A DNA stretch of 64,000 nucleotides. It comes from Algoriphagus winogradskyi. GTDB lineage: Bacteria; Bacteroidota; Bacteroidia; Cytophagales; Cyclobacteriaceae. Both the position numbers and the translations under genes were made by a program. This document shows positions 44,168-54,456 of this stretch, one piece after another. Where the stretch lies: NCBI RefSeq assembly GCF_900182815.1, contig NZ_FXUA01000004.1:124001-188000 (forward strand). The letters are read 5' to 3'. The notes beneath the pieces are model-generated. The model saw only the letters and a list, made by a program, of their open reading frames with translations. It was not told the origin of the DNA and did not search any database. How positions within the stretch are numbered: the stretch's first letter is position 1; each line of letters starts with the position of its first letter.

Positions 44168-44850
44168 AATTGATGAGTCAAATATAGAATTATTATTTCG
44201 AGAGCTAGATGATTTGATGTAGAAGCTGCTTGAATTTAATTATTTGTATATCTGATTTTCTAACAATAAGGAGGCAAAAGCAATGCAAGATATGGTACTT
44301 AGTAAGGGTCTTTTGTTAGAAAAAATATGTGCTATCGGTTGCACTTCAATTCTTATAATCCAGTGAAAATAATCTCTACTTTTTATTCTAAACAAATATT
44401 TTCAAACTATTAATCTACATTTCTATTACGGTTGCCAAGTCAAAAACTCCAGTCTGAGCAATCCTTCTTTGAAACAAAAGGCCAAAAAAAAATGCCACGG
44501 TTTTTAAGCATCCTTACAGTTTTTTTTAATACAAGTGAGCGTAAAAGGTTCAATTGTGTGCTTTTTCAAACTATAAAAGAAGATTCGATTGATATTTTTT
44601 ATTTAAAGTAGTTTATGGAAGGGCTTGATCTGCTCACTCTACCTAAACCACTTGAAAGCTAGATATTCTGTTAAACTAAGATTACTTAAAATTTCATTGG
44701 CTGAAATTGCTCTAGGCATTAGTTACTACTGGGAAAACTAAAAATAATTTGATTTTGATTTGGAGGCAAAAAAAATACGTGTTATAATGCAATCGATTGC
44801 GCAATCGATAGGGCGTAGTTATAATTTTAACACTAAACCTAAATTTTATC
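44168..44850. other. Long intergenic region before second SusC
   Basis: About 680 bp. It holds a degenerate repeat end near 44245-44300 (TGTATATCTGATTTTCTAAC, AGGAGGCAAAAGCAATGCAAGATATG) and the promoter/operator at 44759-44809. The rest (about 44310-44750) is AT-rich with no gene that I can see. Confidence 0.5.
44759..44809 (+). promoter_or_regulatory. Promoter with LacI-type operator upstream of second SusC
   Basis: TTTG (44759-44762), a 20-bp spacer and TATAATG (44783-44789) loosely fit the Bacteroidota -33/-7 pattern. Immediately after lies ATCGATTGCGCAATCGAT (44792-44809), a perfect 18-bp palindrome with a central CG, overlapping GCAATCGATTGC (44789-44800). This is the style of LacI-family operators and covers the expected transcription start. 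No LacI gene is in the window, so the repressor would act from elsewhere. Confidence 0.6.
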
Positions 44851-47800
44851 ATGGTACAAAATTTACCCAAAATTCCGCCGTCTCTAGAATCTCCTCCACG
44901 GAGTAATTCTTTAAAAAAATGGTATTTGGTATTCCTATTAGGAATTTGCTTTTCTATTTCAGGTTTTGCTCAGCAGACAGTTACCGGGACGATAATTTCA
45001 TCAGATGATGGACTTGCTTTACCCGGTGTTTCAATTCTAATTAAGGGGACCACCACTGGAACCACGAGTGATGTTGATGGAAAGTATTCGTTATCTGTGC
45101 CGGATGAAAAATCCGTATTAGTTTTTTCCTTTATTGGCTACAACTCTCAGGAAGAGGTGGTAGGATCAAGGTCAATTGTAGATGTTGAGCTTGGTGTAAA
45201 CATCACCGAGCTGGAGTCTGTGGTAGTAGTAGGGTATGGTACACAAAAAAGAGCCGATGTAACAGGGGCTATTGCGGGAGTGGATAGTGAAATCATCACT
45301 GAAAGAGGAACTACTAGTGCTATTCAGTCTTTACAAGGAACAGTGGCTGGTGTTCAGGTCAGTAATAGCACAGGTCGATTAGGAGATGGTTTTAATATGA
45401 CCATTCGTGGTAATAATTCACTTGCGGGTTCATCTCCGCTCTATGTAGTCGATGGAGTGATTACTAGTGGGATTGATTTTTTAAATCCAAATGATATTGA
45501 AAAAATAGAAGTATTAAAGGATGCGTCTTCGGCTGCTATCTACGGTTCTAGAGCTGCTGGTGGTGTAGTGATAGTACAAACTAAGACTGGAACCACATCA
45601 CAAAATAAGACAAATGTTTCGTTCGAGACTTTTTACGGTGTGAAGACTCCTGCCAGATTGCCAGAAATGATGAGCTTGGAGCAATGGAGGGATTATCATT
45701 ATGCTGCGTACTTGGGAACTACCAAAAATGGCGCTGGTATGACCCCTGCTGATTATGAAAATGTGGTGATAGGGGGCTCAAATGCAGTCTTGAAGGAAAG
45801 ATTTGATAATCTGGAAGGCTACGACTGGTATGATGGTGTGCTACAAAACGGTCTTCAGACAAACAGCCACCTATCTGTTTCGCATAGAAATGGTGCATCC
45901 ACTTACAATTTGGGTATAGGTTATCAAAATGAAACTGGGAATTTGAAGAATGAGTCTTTAGATAAGTACACATTCAACATAAATATCAACCAAAGTATAA
46001 ACGATAAGCTAACCGCTGGAGCGAATATGGCTTTTTCTTTTGGCACAAATCAAAGAGGGAGTAGCATAGCAATGCAGGAAGCATTTAGGCTAAATCCATT
46101 TTTAACTCCTTATGCAGTTGATGAAAATGGAAATGAGATAAGTGGAGAGCTCTTCCCACAGCCAGGTAAATTGACTTACCCTGATGGGTCATTTGCAGTA
46201 AATAAGACAAGTACATACAACCCCCTTTTGGAGATAGCCAATACAAGTGATGAGACACGCACTATACGTGGAGTTGGGAATGCTTTCTTACAATATGATG
46301 CATTAGAATGGTTAAGCTTGAAATCTACATTTTCTGTTGGATTGAATAATAATAGAAGAGGATTATACTGGGGAGCAATGACCAATACTGGTATCAGCAA
46401 TGGTAATTTACCATCTTCCGAACTGGAATTTGTAGATAAATTGAATTACACTTGGGATAACCAACTTAATGTAAATCAAGCTTTTGGCGATCATGCGTTC
46501 AACTTTCTTGCATTACAAAGCATTTTTGTGGATCGCACTGAAACTGCCTACATGGGCTCGACTCAGCAGCCTTTCGAAACAGAGTTTTACAATGTAGGAT
46601 CAGGGTTACAGTCTACTTATTCTTTAGGAAATTCATTTCGTAAGAATCAGTTAGCTTCTTTTGCTCTACGCTTAAATTATGCCTTAAAGGATAAATATTT
46701 AGTCACAGTTTCCAATAGATGGGATGGATCTTCTCTATTATCAGAAGGAAACAAGTGGCAATCTTTTCCTTCAGTTGCTTTAGGCTGGAGATTGAGTGAA
46801 GAGGACTTTTTGGTTAATTCCGGCACTGTTTCAGATTTGAAATTGAGAGCGGGATACGGCACAGTAGGTAACAACAACGTGGCTCCGTATACTACGGTAA
46901 ATACACTGACCAATCAGACTTATTATGATTTTAATGGCACTACTGCTAATGGTTGGGTACAGAATTCACTTGCCAACAAATCCCTTACATGGGAGAAAAC
47001 CACAGAAATTAATCTAGGTGTGGACTTTGGTTTTGCTAATAACCGCATTACTGGTAGCATTGATTGGTATGATAGACTGTCTGACGAATTACTGGTAAGT
47101 CAAAAGCTTCCGCTGGAAATTGGTTTTAGTAACATCAGATCAAATGCTGCATCTGTGAAAAACACCGGGGTTGAGGTTATGTTGAATACAATAAATCTGG
47201 AAACCAACTTAGTGACTTGGTCCACCATGTTCACTTTTACCAAAAACACCAATACAATAGAATCTATTTATGGTCAATCTGAAACTGATGACGTAGGAAA
47301 TGGCTGGTTCATTGGTGAGTCAATTGATTCACATTACAACTTTGTGTATGACGGCGTATGGCAAGCTAATGAAGATGCTGCCGCTTACAATCAGAAAGAA
47401 GGGGAGGCTAAAGTAGTTGATGTAAATAACGATGGAAAAATCAGTCCAAATGATGATAGAGTTATTTTAGGATCATCTAATCCTTCTTGGACAGGAGGAT
47501 TGATTTCTAGACTACAAGTTGGTGCCTTTGATATGAATATTGCTTTGGCTACTCAACAAGGAGTTTTGGCTTTCAGTGATTTTCACAAAAATTTCACCGA
47601 TGTGAAAGATAGAGGTAGACAAAAAGCAAATATCGGTGAGTTTTATGTTCCTGAAAACAGTGTAGGTGTACCTACTCAATATACCAATAAATATCCTCAG
47701 CCACGAGCAGAGGGCCAGTATTGGGGAAATGGAATAGCTTATTATAAGGATGCTTCATTTGTGAAAATCAATAACATATCCCTAGGCTATACCATTCCAC

Positions 47801-47973
47801 AAAGCTTGCTAAGCAAGATCAATGTGCAGAGCCTGAGACTTTATGTAAATGTGCTCAATCCATTCACTTTCACAGATTACGATGGATGGGATCCAGAGTG
47901 GGCAGAGGCTTCCTTGGGCGTAGGGCGAGTGAGCAGCATAACTACCCAATTTGGTTTAAGCTTAAAGTTTTAA
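44851..47973 (+). CDS. SusC/RagA-family TonB-dependent transporter (second pair)
   Basis: 1040 residues. An N-terminal stretch of about 22 residues precedes the hydrophobic signal (WYLVFLLGICFSISGFAQ). The regulatory-like domain (VTGTIISSDDGLALPGVSILIKG), the SusC signature ESVVVVGYGTQKRADVTGA, the plug (LQGTVAGVQVSNSTGRLGDG, SSPLYVVDGVI, SSAAIYGSRAAGGVVIVQTK) and a barrel ending in LKF follow. It should import oligosaccharides with the SusD partner 123 bp downstream. Expression is probably under a LacI-type repressor, judged by the operator upstream. The cargo is unknown; a sulfatase gene lies beyond. Confidence 0.95.
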   Translation: MVQNLPKIPPSLESPPRSNSLKKWYLVFLLGICFSISGFAQQTVTGTIISSDDGLALPGVSILIKGTTTGTTSDVDGKYSLSVPDEKSVLVFSFIGYNSQEEVVGSRSIVDVELGVNITELESVVVVGYGTQKRADVTGAIAGVDSEIITERGTTSAIQSLQGTVAGVQVSNSTGRLGDGFNMTIRGNNSLAGSSPLYVVDGVITSGIDFLNPNDIEKIEVLKDASSAAIYGSRAAGGVVIVQTKTGTTSQNKTNVSFETFYGVKTPARLPEMMSLEQWRDYHYAAYLGTTKNGAGMTPADYENVVIGGSNAVLKERFDNLEGYDWYDGVLQNGLQTNSHLSVSHRNGASTYNLGIGYQNETGNLKNESLDKYTFNININQSINDKLTAGANMAFSFGTNQRGSSIAMQEAFRLNPFLTPYAVDENGNEISGELFPQPGKLTYPDGSFAVNKTSTYNPLLEIANTSDETRTIRGVGNAFLQYDALEWLSLKSTFSVGLNNNRRGLYWGAMTNTGISNGNLPSSELEFVDKLNYTWDNQLNVNQAFGDHAFNFLALQSIFVDRTETAYMGSTQQPFETEFYNVGSGLQSTYSLGNSFRKNQLASFALRLNYALKDKYLVTVSNRWDGSSLLSEGNKWQSFPSVALGWRLSEEDFLVNSGTVSDLKLRAGYGTVGNNNVAPYTTVNTLTNQTYYDFNGTTANGWVQNSLANKSLTWEKTTEINLGVDFGFANNRITGSIDWYDRLSDELLVSQKLPLEIGFSNIRSNAASVKNTGVEVMLNTINLETNLVTWSTMFTFTKNTNTIESIYGQSETDDVGNGWFIGESIDSHYNFVYDGVWQANEDAAAYNQKEGEAKVVDVNNDGKISPNDDRVILGSSNPSWTGGLISRLQVGAFDMNIALATQQGVLAFSDFHKNFTDVKDRGRQKANIGEFYVPENSVGVPTQYTNKYPQPRAEGQYWGNGIAYYKDASFVKINNISLGYTIPQSLLSKINVQSLRLYVNVLNPFTFTDYDGWDPEWAEASLGVGRVSSITTQFGLSLKF

Positions 47974-48096
47974 ATAAAATAGATATGAAATCGAGCATGA
48001 TGATAGACTCCACACAAGGGATGAATATCAGCTTCACGAGATCCTTCCGAGAATCGGGAAAGGCTATCTGACAATAAAAAAATCTATTATAAAGAG

Positions 48097-49722
48097 ATGA
48101 AAAATATACTTTCAATTTTCGCAATAGCCCTTATTCTAGTCAACACAGGTTGTGCTGATTTTCTAGAAGAGGACAACAGATCAAATGTAACAGCTGAAGA
48201 ATTTTATGCAACTGAAGAAGGGTATGCAGCATTGATCAATTCTAATTATTCGGCTTTGAGAAATATCTATGGAAAAGCTCCATGGATGTTTATGAGTGGT
48301 ACTGACCTTTACGAAGAGGGCAGATCACCTGAACCGCAGGGTTTGAGCAAATACTCACAATTGAATTCCTCTTCAGAGGGTGTGGATTTCCTATATACTA
48401 ATAGTTACAAAGCTATACAGTTAGCAAATACTGCCATCTATTATGCTGATAAGACTGCACCATCTCCAAACATTGCTCAGTATGTAGGAGAGGTGAGATT
48501 CCTAAGAGCCAATGCCTATTTTCTTCTTGTTCAATCTTATGGTGGAGTAGGGATAATCACTGATTTCATTGCGGAACCTATTCTCTCTTTTGACAGATCC
48601 TCAGCTGAAGAAGTCTATTCATTGATAATTTCTGAATTGGAAATAGCTATGAATGAAGTTTCTTTTGGGGATTACACCGGAAGAGTAAATAAAAGAGCAG
48701 TAGAAAACTTGTTAGCAAAAGTACACCTAACCCGAGCCTATGAGGATTTTGCTGAAAGCGATGATTTCGCAAAAGCTGCAAGTTATGCAGAGAATGTGAT
48801 TGCTGGACAGGGTTTGAATTTGTCTTCAGAAGAACTATGGACTCCTGGAAATGACATGAATGAAGAAGTGATCTTCTCCGTTCAGTTTAGTCCTGGATCT
48901 ATCAGTTCAGATCCATCCGAAATTGGTAATCAACAGCAAAACTACAATGGGCCATATTTAGGAGGTTCTGAAGTAGCTGGGAATGCGCCATACAAGACCT
49001 ATAATTTACTTCCAACTCGCTTTGCATTGGATTTATTCGAAGAAACTGACGAAAGATGGTATTCAACTTTCATGACAGAGATGTATGTCCGATACTATGA
49101 CTATTATGATGTAGCTGATAAAAGCAGCTTGACAGTTCGAGATTTCTATGAACCAAGATGGTTTACTGCCCAAGACAGTATTGACTACATGGCTGCTCAT
49201 CCTACGGCTATCTATCATTCCTACGGCACAACAGACCCGGTGGGTGGAATTATTTCTGGAGATAGAGCCACTATGATAGTGAAGAAATTTGATGATCCAA
49301 ATTCACTTTTCGCAGGTTCAGGAAATGGCTCGAGCACCAGAGATTTCATAATTTCTAGATTGGCAGAAACTTACTTGGTTGCAGCAGAAGCCTATTTGGG
49401 TCTTGGGGAAGCAGCTAAAGGATTAGAAAAATTAAATGTAGTGAGACAAAGAGCAGGAGTGGCCGATGCAACGATGTCAGATTTTGACCTTGATTACATT
49501 CTTGACGAAAGAGCAAGAGAATTACTTGGTGAAAATCATCGTTGGTTTGATCTAAAGAGAACTGGTAAGTTGATTGAGCGGGCATCTGCTTACAATAGCT
49601 GGATCACACCTGCCAATTTCCAAGGCGCTGGTGGAAATCTGAAGATTCTCAGACCAATTCCTCAGGCAGCATTGGATTTGAACCAAAACAAGGATTTCCC
49701 ACAAAATCCTGCGTACGATTGA
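48097..49722 (+). CDS. SusD/RagB-family nutrient-binding lipoprotein (second pair)
   Basis: 541 residues with a lipobox (LVNTGC, Cys19) and the SusD opening ADFLEEDNRSN. Helical TPR repeats (FLRANAYFLLVQSYGGV) and the C-terminal VRQRAGVADATMSDFDL...ERARELLGENHRWFDLKRTG complete the family pattern. It pairs with the SusC gene upstream; the 123-bp gap is wider than usual. A terminator follows directly. Confidence 0.95.
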   Translation: MKNILSIFAIALILVNTGCADFLEEDNRSNVTAEEFYATEEGYAALINSNYSALRNIYGKAPWMFMSGTDLYEEGRSPEPQGLSKYSQLNSSSEGVDFLYTNSYKAIQLANTAIYYADKTAPSPNIAQYVGEVRFLRANAYFLLVQSYGGVGIITDFIAEPILSFDRSSAEEVYSLIISELEIAMNEVSFGDYTGRVNKRAVENLLAKVHLTRAYEDFAESDDFAKAASYAENVIAGQGLNLSSEELWTPGNDMNEEVIFSVQFSPGSISSDPSEIGNQQQNYNGPYLGGSEVAGNAPYKTYNLLPTRFALDLFEETDERWYSTFMTEMYVRYYDYYDVADKSSLTVRDFYEPRWFTAQDSIDYMAAHPTAIYHSYGTTDPVGGIISGDRATMIVKKFDDPNSLFAGSGNGSSTRDFIISRLAETYLVAAEAYLGLGEAAKGLEKLNVVRQRAGVADATMSDFDLDYILDERARELLGENHRWFDLKRTGKLIERASAYNSWITPANFQGAGGNLKILRPIPQAALDLNQNKDFPQNPAYD

Positions 49723-49750
49723 GTTAATTGTTAAGGGGTTTATAATTAGA

Positions 49751-49778
49751 AAATCCGTACCAGTTGGTGCGGATTTTT
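49751..49778 (+). terminator. Rho-independent terminator after SusD
   Basis: AAATCCGTACC-AGTT-GGTGCGGATTTTTTT, one T-G wobble, 28 bp after the stop. Confidence 0.88.
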
Positions 49779-50044
49779 TTTAAACCCAACAGCTAAGAAG
49801 TTATGTCATATCTCTTAATAAGAGATTGGAATTCAGGTTTCTGTACTTTTTGTTTAGTGCAACTTTGTGGGATTAAATGTGAGAGGATAATGATTTTAGA
49901 CATGTATTTCGCTATTCTTAAAGAGATAAGTTTACTTTTTAAAAAACCTATCAATTGGTGTTTTACCATGGATTTTACCTATTGTTACTAATTTGAAAAT
50001 TGGTTCAAACCGTAAAAAAATGCCAATTCGTATTAAATTAATGT

Positions 50045-50211
50045 GATTATCCGCAATGATGCCAGTTGCCTTAGATTCTTTGCTTATCTGGTCGGAAGAC
50101 CGATGACCGAAGACTCCCGTACTAACGGGACAGGCTGAAGTGACCTCAATTATAATTTTGAGCAAATTCTAGATTGCTTTTCCCTTTTTACTGGTAGAAA
50201 AGCGGATATAC
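50045..50211 (-). repeat. Dispersed MITE-like intergenic repeat, copy 4
   Basis: 167 bp from GATTATCCGC to GCGGATATAC (8 of 10 bases inverted). It carries AATGATGCCAGTTGCCTTAG, TCGGAAGACCGATGACCGAAG, ACTCCCGTACTAACGGGACAG and TTTACTGGTAGAAAAGC. It is the most complete copy with both ends clear. Confidence 0.75.
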
Positions 50212-50380
50212 ATTTAAATTAATTCCTTGTGATAAAACTTTGAATTGGTATTTTATCGAAGGATATGGAAACAGGTATTAGAATTACTAACTCAAAGACC
50301 TTTGTTATACAGTAGGTTAGGTATTGGATAGCGTTATTTAAAAACATCATGTCCTCAAAAATTCAAAGACAACAACCCAA

Positions 50381-51991
50381 ATGAAGAAATCTTCTCTAAT
50401 TCTCTTTTTACTTATTGCTCTTCAGCTAGCTGCAAAATCGCAGACAAATGAAAAGCGCCCCAATATACTTTTTGTCATCAGCGATGATCAATCTTTTGCC
50501 CATACGAGTTTTGAGGGAAGTCCTTTTGTTAATACACCAGCGTTTGACAAAGTAGCTTCTGAGGGGATTTACTTTAAGAATTGCATAGCAGGTTCGCCTG
50601 GCTGTGCACCTTCCAGAAGTGCTATCATCACAGGAAGACATCATTGGCAAAATGAGCAGTCCGGTCAGCATGCAGCGCCATGGTTGAAGAAATATGTGCC
50701 CTTTGTGGATTTACTCAGTGCCAATGGATATGCTACAGGTAGGACTGGAAAAGGAGTTTCCCCATTTCAATATGCCCGAAATGAACAGGATTCTACTTGG
50801 AGGGAAACCGATGCCGCTGGAATTTCCCATAGTGAAATTCAGTATAAGGTTGGATCAGCCGAAGATGTCCGTCCAAGTACTAAGGTTAGCAACTTGAATT
50901 ATTTTGAGAATTTTAAATATTTCATGGAGAATGTGAAAGGTGAGAATCCTTTCTTTTTCTGGTTTGGGTCTACCGAACCGCATAGGGACTATGAATTGGA
51001 TTCTTGGAAAAGAACTGATAAGAAATTGTCTGATGTGGAAGTTCCAGGCTTTTTCCCGGAAAATGCTGTCATCAGAGGAGATATGCTTGATTATGCTGTG
51101 GAGATCGAATGGTTTGATAATCACTTAAATCAGATGCTCAAATACCTTGAGGAAATTGGAGAACTTGAAAATACAATCATTATAGTCACTTCAGATAACG
51201 GAATGCCATTTCCAAGAGCTAAAGCCAATAGCTATGAATATGGAATACATGTGCCCTTAGCTGTCCGATATCCAAAAGACTTTCCGGGAGGCCGCGTTGT
51301 AAATGACCTGATAGGATTTGCAGACCTTGCACCTACAATTCTTGAACTAGCAGGTACCAGCGATGTGGGTATGATGCCTATTACAGGTAAAAGTTTAGTC
51401 CCTATTTTGGAGTCTACAAAACAGGGTGTAGTTGATGAATCCAGTAAATATGCTTTCTCTGGGAGAGAAAGACATTCTTCATCCCGATATCTAAATTGGG
51501 GATATCCTCAGCGTGCAATTAGAAGTGAAGACTTTTTGTTGATTTGGAATATAAAACCGGATCGCTGGCCCGCTGGAGCTCCCCAACGGATCAAACCTGG
51601 TACAGCTAATGAGTTGTTGCCTATGTATGGAGTGGATGAGCAGGGAGTTTACCATGATGGTTGGGCCTTTACCGATACCGATGATAGCCCTACTAAAACT
51701 TACCTCATAGAAAATAGATTAGAAAATGATGTGAATCTATTCTTTAGGTTAGCACATGACAAAAGGCCGGAATATGAATTGTTTGATATAAAGAAGGACC
51801 CTGATAATATTACTAATCTAATAGGAGATATTCGTTTTGAAAATGTTGAAAAGGAATTGAAAATGGCACTTTTAGAAGAATTGGTGAAAACTGCTGATCC
51901 AAGAGTCGTTGGCGAGGACAAAGAAGTATTTGATTCCTATCTTAGGTATAGTCCTATGCGGGAATTTCCAGCACCAGGAAGTGAGAATTAG
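50381..51991 (+). CDS. Type I (formylglycine) sulfatase, exported
   Basis: 536 residues with signal peptide (LILFLLIALQLAAKSQ). The alkaline-phosphatase-like fold shows RPNILFVISDD (metal ligands), GCAPSRSAIITGRH with Cys75 in the C-x-P-S-R motif that is converted to formylglycine, and TSDNGMPFPRAK near the second metal site. The C-terminal part has TYLIENRLEND and PEYELFDIKKDPDNITNL. It resembles S1-family enzymes of the heparan N-sulfatase kind, but the substrate cannot be fixed. It is preceded by its own spacer, separated by a terminator from the SusC/SusD pair. It would need a maturase, not found in this window. Confidence 0.9.
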   Translation: MKKSSLILFLLIALQLAAKSQTNEKRPNILFVISDDQSFAHTSFEGSPFVNTPAFDKVASEGIYFKNCIAGSPGCAPSRSAIITGRHHWQNEQSGQHAAPWLKKYVPFVDLLSANGYATGRTGKGVSPFQYARNEQDSTWRETDAAGISHSEIQYKVGSAEDVRPSTKVSNLNYFENFKYFMENVKGENPFFFWFGSTEPHRDYELDSWKRTDKKLSDVEVPGFFPENAVIRGDMLDYAVEIEWFDNHLNQMLKYLEEIGELENTIIIVTSDNGMPFPRAKANSYEYGIHVPLAVRYPKDFPGGRVVNDLIGFADLAPTILELAGTSDVGMMPITGKSLVPILESTKQGVVDESSKYAFSGRERHSSSRYLNWGYPQRAIRSEDFLLIWNIKPDRWPAGAPQRIKPGTANELLPMYGVDEQGVYHDGWAFTDTDDSPTKTYLIENRLENDVNLFFRLAHDKRPEYELFDIKKDPDNITNLIGDIRFENVEKELKMALLEELVKTADPRVVGEDKEVFDSYLRYSPMREFPAPGSEN

Positions 51992-52140
51992 GGGGGAGAA
52001 TTGGTGTGTTATTAAGCATTACAATGCGGAAAAGGGGGGGCGAATGGACTGTAAATGGAGTTTTATCTTATAATTGAGTACCGTGCAAAGAGAGGGAGAT
52101 TTAGACTACAAACCACCCGAAATATCACTAAATCAATGGT

Positions 52141-54456
52141 TTAAGACATAATACTCTTCTTCAATAAAGAAGTGACTAACTCTACGGTTAATGGTTCGTT
52201 GTTTGCTTTTTCCCGGAGGGTGTCAAATGAGTATCTAAAGTCACATCCTTCTTTGTAGGCACTGCATCCATACGCTGATTTTCCTCTTATGATTGTTCCC
52301 TTCTTACACAATGGACAGGGAATTATTGGCGGAGTTTTTTTGGCAGGGGCGTCGTTGACTACTTTCTTTTCTTCCAAAACGAGCTGAAATGAGTCATTGA
52401 AACGTACCAATCCTTCTTTTGCTCCTGCAGACGTTTTAAATCCTTTCAAGTTGACAGTAGAGCCTTTCTGGAGCAAACGTAAGTATTGATTCTCTGAAAT
52501 ATTCTTTCCTTCGAAGGAAAAAGGAAGTAGAAAGTCGCATCCATTTTTATAGGCGCTACATCCGTAACTGGCTTTTCCTTTTAAAAGTGATCCAAGCTTG
52601 CATTTAGGGCAAGTCTGTCCCACGAGTGTAGTCGCAGTTTTTGATTTTTCTTTTTCCTTTTCAGCAACCTTGGTTTCAGCTGGTTGAGAAATTACAGCAT
52701 AGTTTCGCTCGTTAAGAACTTCGGATACCAAATGCTCCACCATTTTTTTCATATTCTTTACAAAGGAACCTGCGTTGAAATTCCCTTTTTCTATTTCCTT
52801 CAATTGTTTTTCCCACTGTCCTGTCAATTCTGCGGAGGTCAGCAGTTCGTTTTTAATGATTTCTATCAACTGTACACCTGTTGCTGTGGGCAAAATTTGC
52901 TTTTTATTCCGCTCTATGTATTGTCGTCTAAACAGGGTTTCAATAATATTTGCCCGGGTGGAAGGTCGACCAATGCCATTCTCCTTCATTAATTCCCGCA
53001 ACTCTTCATCATCCACTTGTTTACCGGCAGTTTCCATCCCTCTCAACAAAGTAGCTTCGGTGTAGTGCTTCGGTGCCTTGGTTTCTTTTTCCAGAAAAGT
53101 TGGCTCATGCGGCCCTTTTTCTCCTTTTTTAAATATCGGGAGCTCGTCTTTCTCTTTTTTGGCTTTCCCATCGGTAGTTTCAAAAACAACCTTCCAGCCT
53201 TTTTCCAAGATTACTTTTCCTGTGGTTTTAAAAGGAACTGTATCCACCTTTCCTAGGACTATGGTATTGTCCACCGAACAGTCGTTATAAAACACTGCAA
53301 TAAATCGCCTAGCAATAATATCATAAACCTTGAGGTGACTCCCATGCAAATTGCTTTGCATACCGGTAGGGATGATGGCATGATGATCTGTTACTTTTTT
53401 ATCATTAAATACCTTAGTGGACTTTTTTAACTTTTTGCCCAAAAGCGGTTGGGTCAAAGAGGTGTAATTCGTTAACTTTTCTAGGATTCCAGGTGCTTTG
53501 GGGTAAATGTCATTTGGTAAAAAAGTGGTATCTACCCTGGGGTAAGTGATTACTTTTTGTTCATAGAGTTGCTGGGCTATTTTGAGTGTTTCGTCTGCAG
53601 AAAGCCCAAATTTGGTATTGCAATACACCTGCAGTCCTGTCAAATCAAACAGCTTAGGTGCATATTCCTTCCCCTTTTTCTTTTCTATGGAAACCACTTC
53701 GAAGTCATGTTCTTTGACCAGCTTGGCAAAGGCTTCCCCATCTTCTTTTTTTAAAAATTTCCCCTCTTCATAGGCAAAGGTTGTTTCTCTATAAACCGTC
53801 TGTAATTCCCAATAAGGTTGTGGCTGGAAATTTTGAATTTCCTTAAATCGGTTAACAATCATAGCCAGGGTAGGCGTTTGCACTCTTCCTATGGATAGTA
53901 CCTGTTTGTATCCACCATGTTTCACGGTGTACAAGCGTGTGGCATTTATTCCTAGTAGCCAATCGCCTATGGCTCTGGAAAACCCGGCGTAGTATAAATT
54001 GTCATACTTAGACGAAGGTTGCAATTTCTCGAAGCCTTCCTTGATAGCTTCTGTTGTCAACGATGAAATCCATAAACGTTTGACTTCCCCTTTATACTTC
54101 GCTTGTTCAATTACCCATCGCTGAATCAGTTCTCCCTCTTGGCCAGCATCACCACAGTTGATCACAAGTGTGGCAGAGTCAAATAGTTTTTTTACAACGT
54201 TGAATTGCTTTTGGATTCCTGGGTTATTAACGATTTTAGTTTTGAACTTTTCCGGAAGCATAGGAAGGTGGCTGAGGCTCCAACTCTTCCAAAAGGGTTC
54301 ATAATCGTTAGGCTCAAATAGGGTGCAAAAATGTCCGAAAGTATAGGTTACACAATATCCATTTCCTTCATAGTACCCATCATGTCTGGTATTAGCTCCA
54401 AGAACTGAGGCGATTTCACGGGCCACACTAGGTTTTTCAGCAATGCAAACGATCAT
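52141..54456 (-). CDS. topB: DNA topoisomerase III (type IA)
   Basis: About 771 residues from ATG 54456, where the Toprim domain begins (MIVCIAEKPSVAREI, Glu7); the in-frame ATG at 54507 would add 17 residues. The Toprim acidic motif reads NCGDAGQEGELIQRW. LSIGRVQTPTLAMIV and the active-site region VITYPRVDTTFLP (Tyr about 305) follow. Two C-terminal zinc-finger-like C4 modules (CPKCKLGSLLKGKASYGCSAY and CPLCKKGTIIRGKSAYGCSAY) are seen at about residues 615-655 and 713-745. It relaxes and decatenates DNA via a 5'-phosphotyrosine. It is monocistronic here with no mobile-element genes nearby. Confidence 0.93.
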   Translation of the reverse strand: MIVCIAEKPSVAREIASVLGANTRHDGYYEGNGYCVTYTFGHFCTLFEPNDYEPFWKSWSLSHLPMLPEKFKTKIVNNPGIQKQFNVVKKLFDSATLVINCGDAGQEGELIQRWVIEQAKYKGEVKRLWISSLTTEAIKEGFEKLQPSSKYDNLYYAGFSRAIGDWLLGINATRLYTVKHGGYKQVLSIGRVQTPTLAMIVNRFKEIQNFQPQPYWELQTVYRETTFAYEEGKFLKKEDGEAFAKLVKEHDFEVVSIEKKKGKEYAPKLFDLTGLQVYCNTKFGLSADETLKIAQQLYEQKVITYPRVDTTFLPNDIYPKAPGILEKLTNYTSLTQPLLGKKLKKSTKVFNDKKVTDHHAIIPTGMQSNLHGSHLKVYDIIARRFIAVFYNDCSVDNTIVLGKVDTVPFKTTGKVILEKGWKVVFETTDGKAKKEKDELPIFKKGEKGPHEPTFLEKETKAPKHYTEATLLRGMETAGKQVDDEELRELMKENGIGRPSTRANIIETLFRRQYIERNKKQILPTATGVQLIEIIKNELLTSAELTGQWEKQLKEIEKGNFNAGSFVKNMKKMVEHLVSEVLNERNYAVISQPAETKVAEKEKEKSKTATTLVGQTCPKCKLGSLLKGKASYGCSAYKNGCDFLLPFSFEGKNISENQYLRLLQKGSTVNLKGFKTSAGAKEGLVRFNDSFQLVLEEKKVVNDAPAKKTPPIIPCPLCKKGTIIRGKSAYGCSAYKEGCDFRYSFDTLREKANNEPLTVELVTSLLKKSIMS

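Larger units (their letters stand above)
49723..50380. other. Intergenic region with terminator and repeat before the sulfatase
   Basis: 658 bp. A terminator (49751-49778) and a full dispersed repeat (50045-50211) account for much of it. Frames called near 49803-50165 are AT-rich or repeat-derived and look non-coding. The sulfatase promoter should lie in the last 170 bp; no operator like that at 44792 was seen. Confidence 0.5.

Noticed and set aside
47985..48071. 28-codon frame between second SusC and SusD
   Set aside because: Too short, no family match, and the usual SusC-SusD spacer needs no gene; left as spacer.
49803..50165. Small frames after the second SusD gene on both strands
   Set aside because: AT-rich spacer and repeat copy 4; no signal, domain or sensible composition.
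52141..54456. topB as a sign of an integrated conjugative element
   Set aside because: No relaxase, Tra genes, integrase or attachment repeats were seen around it; treated as a chromosomal gene.
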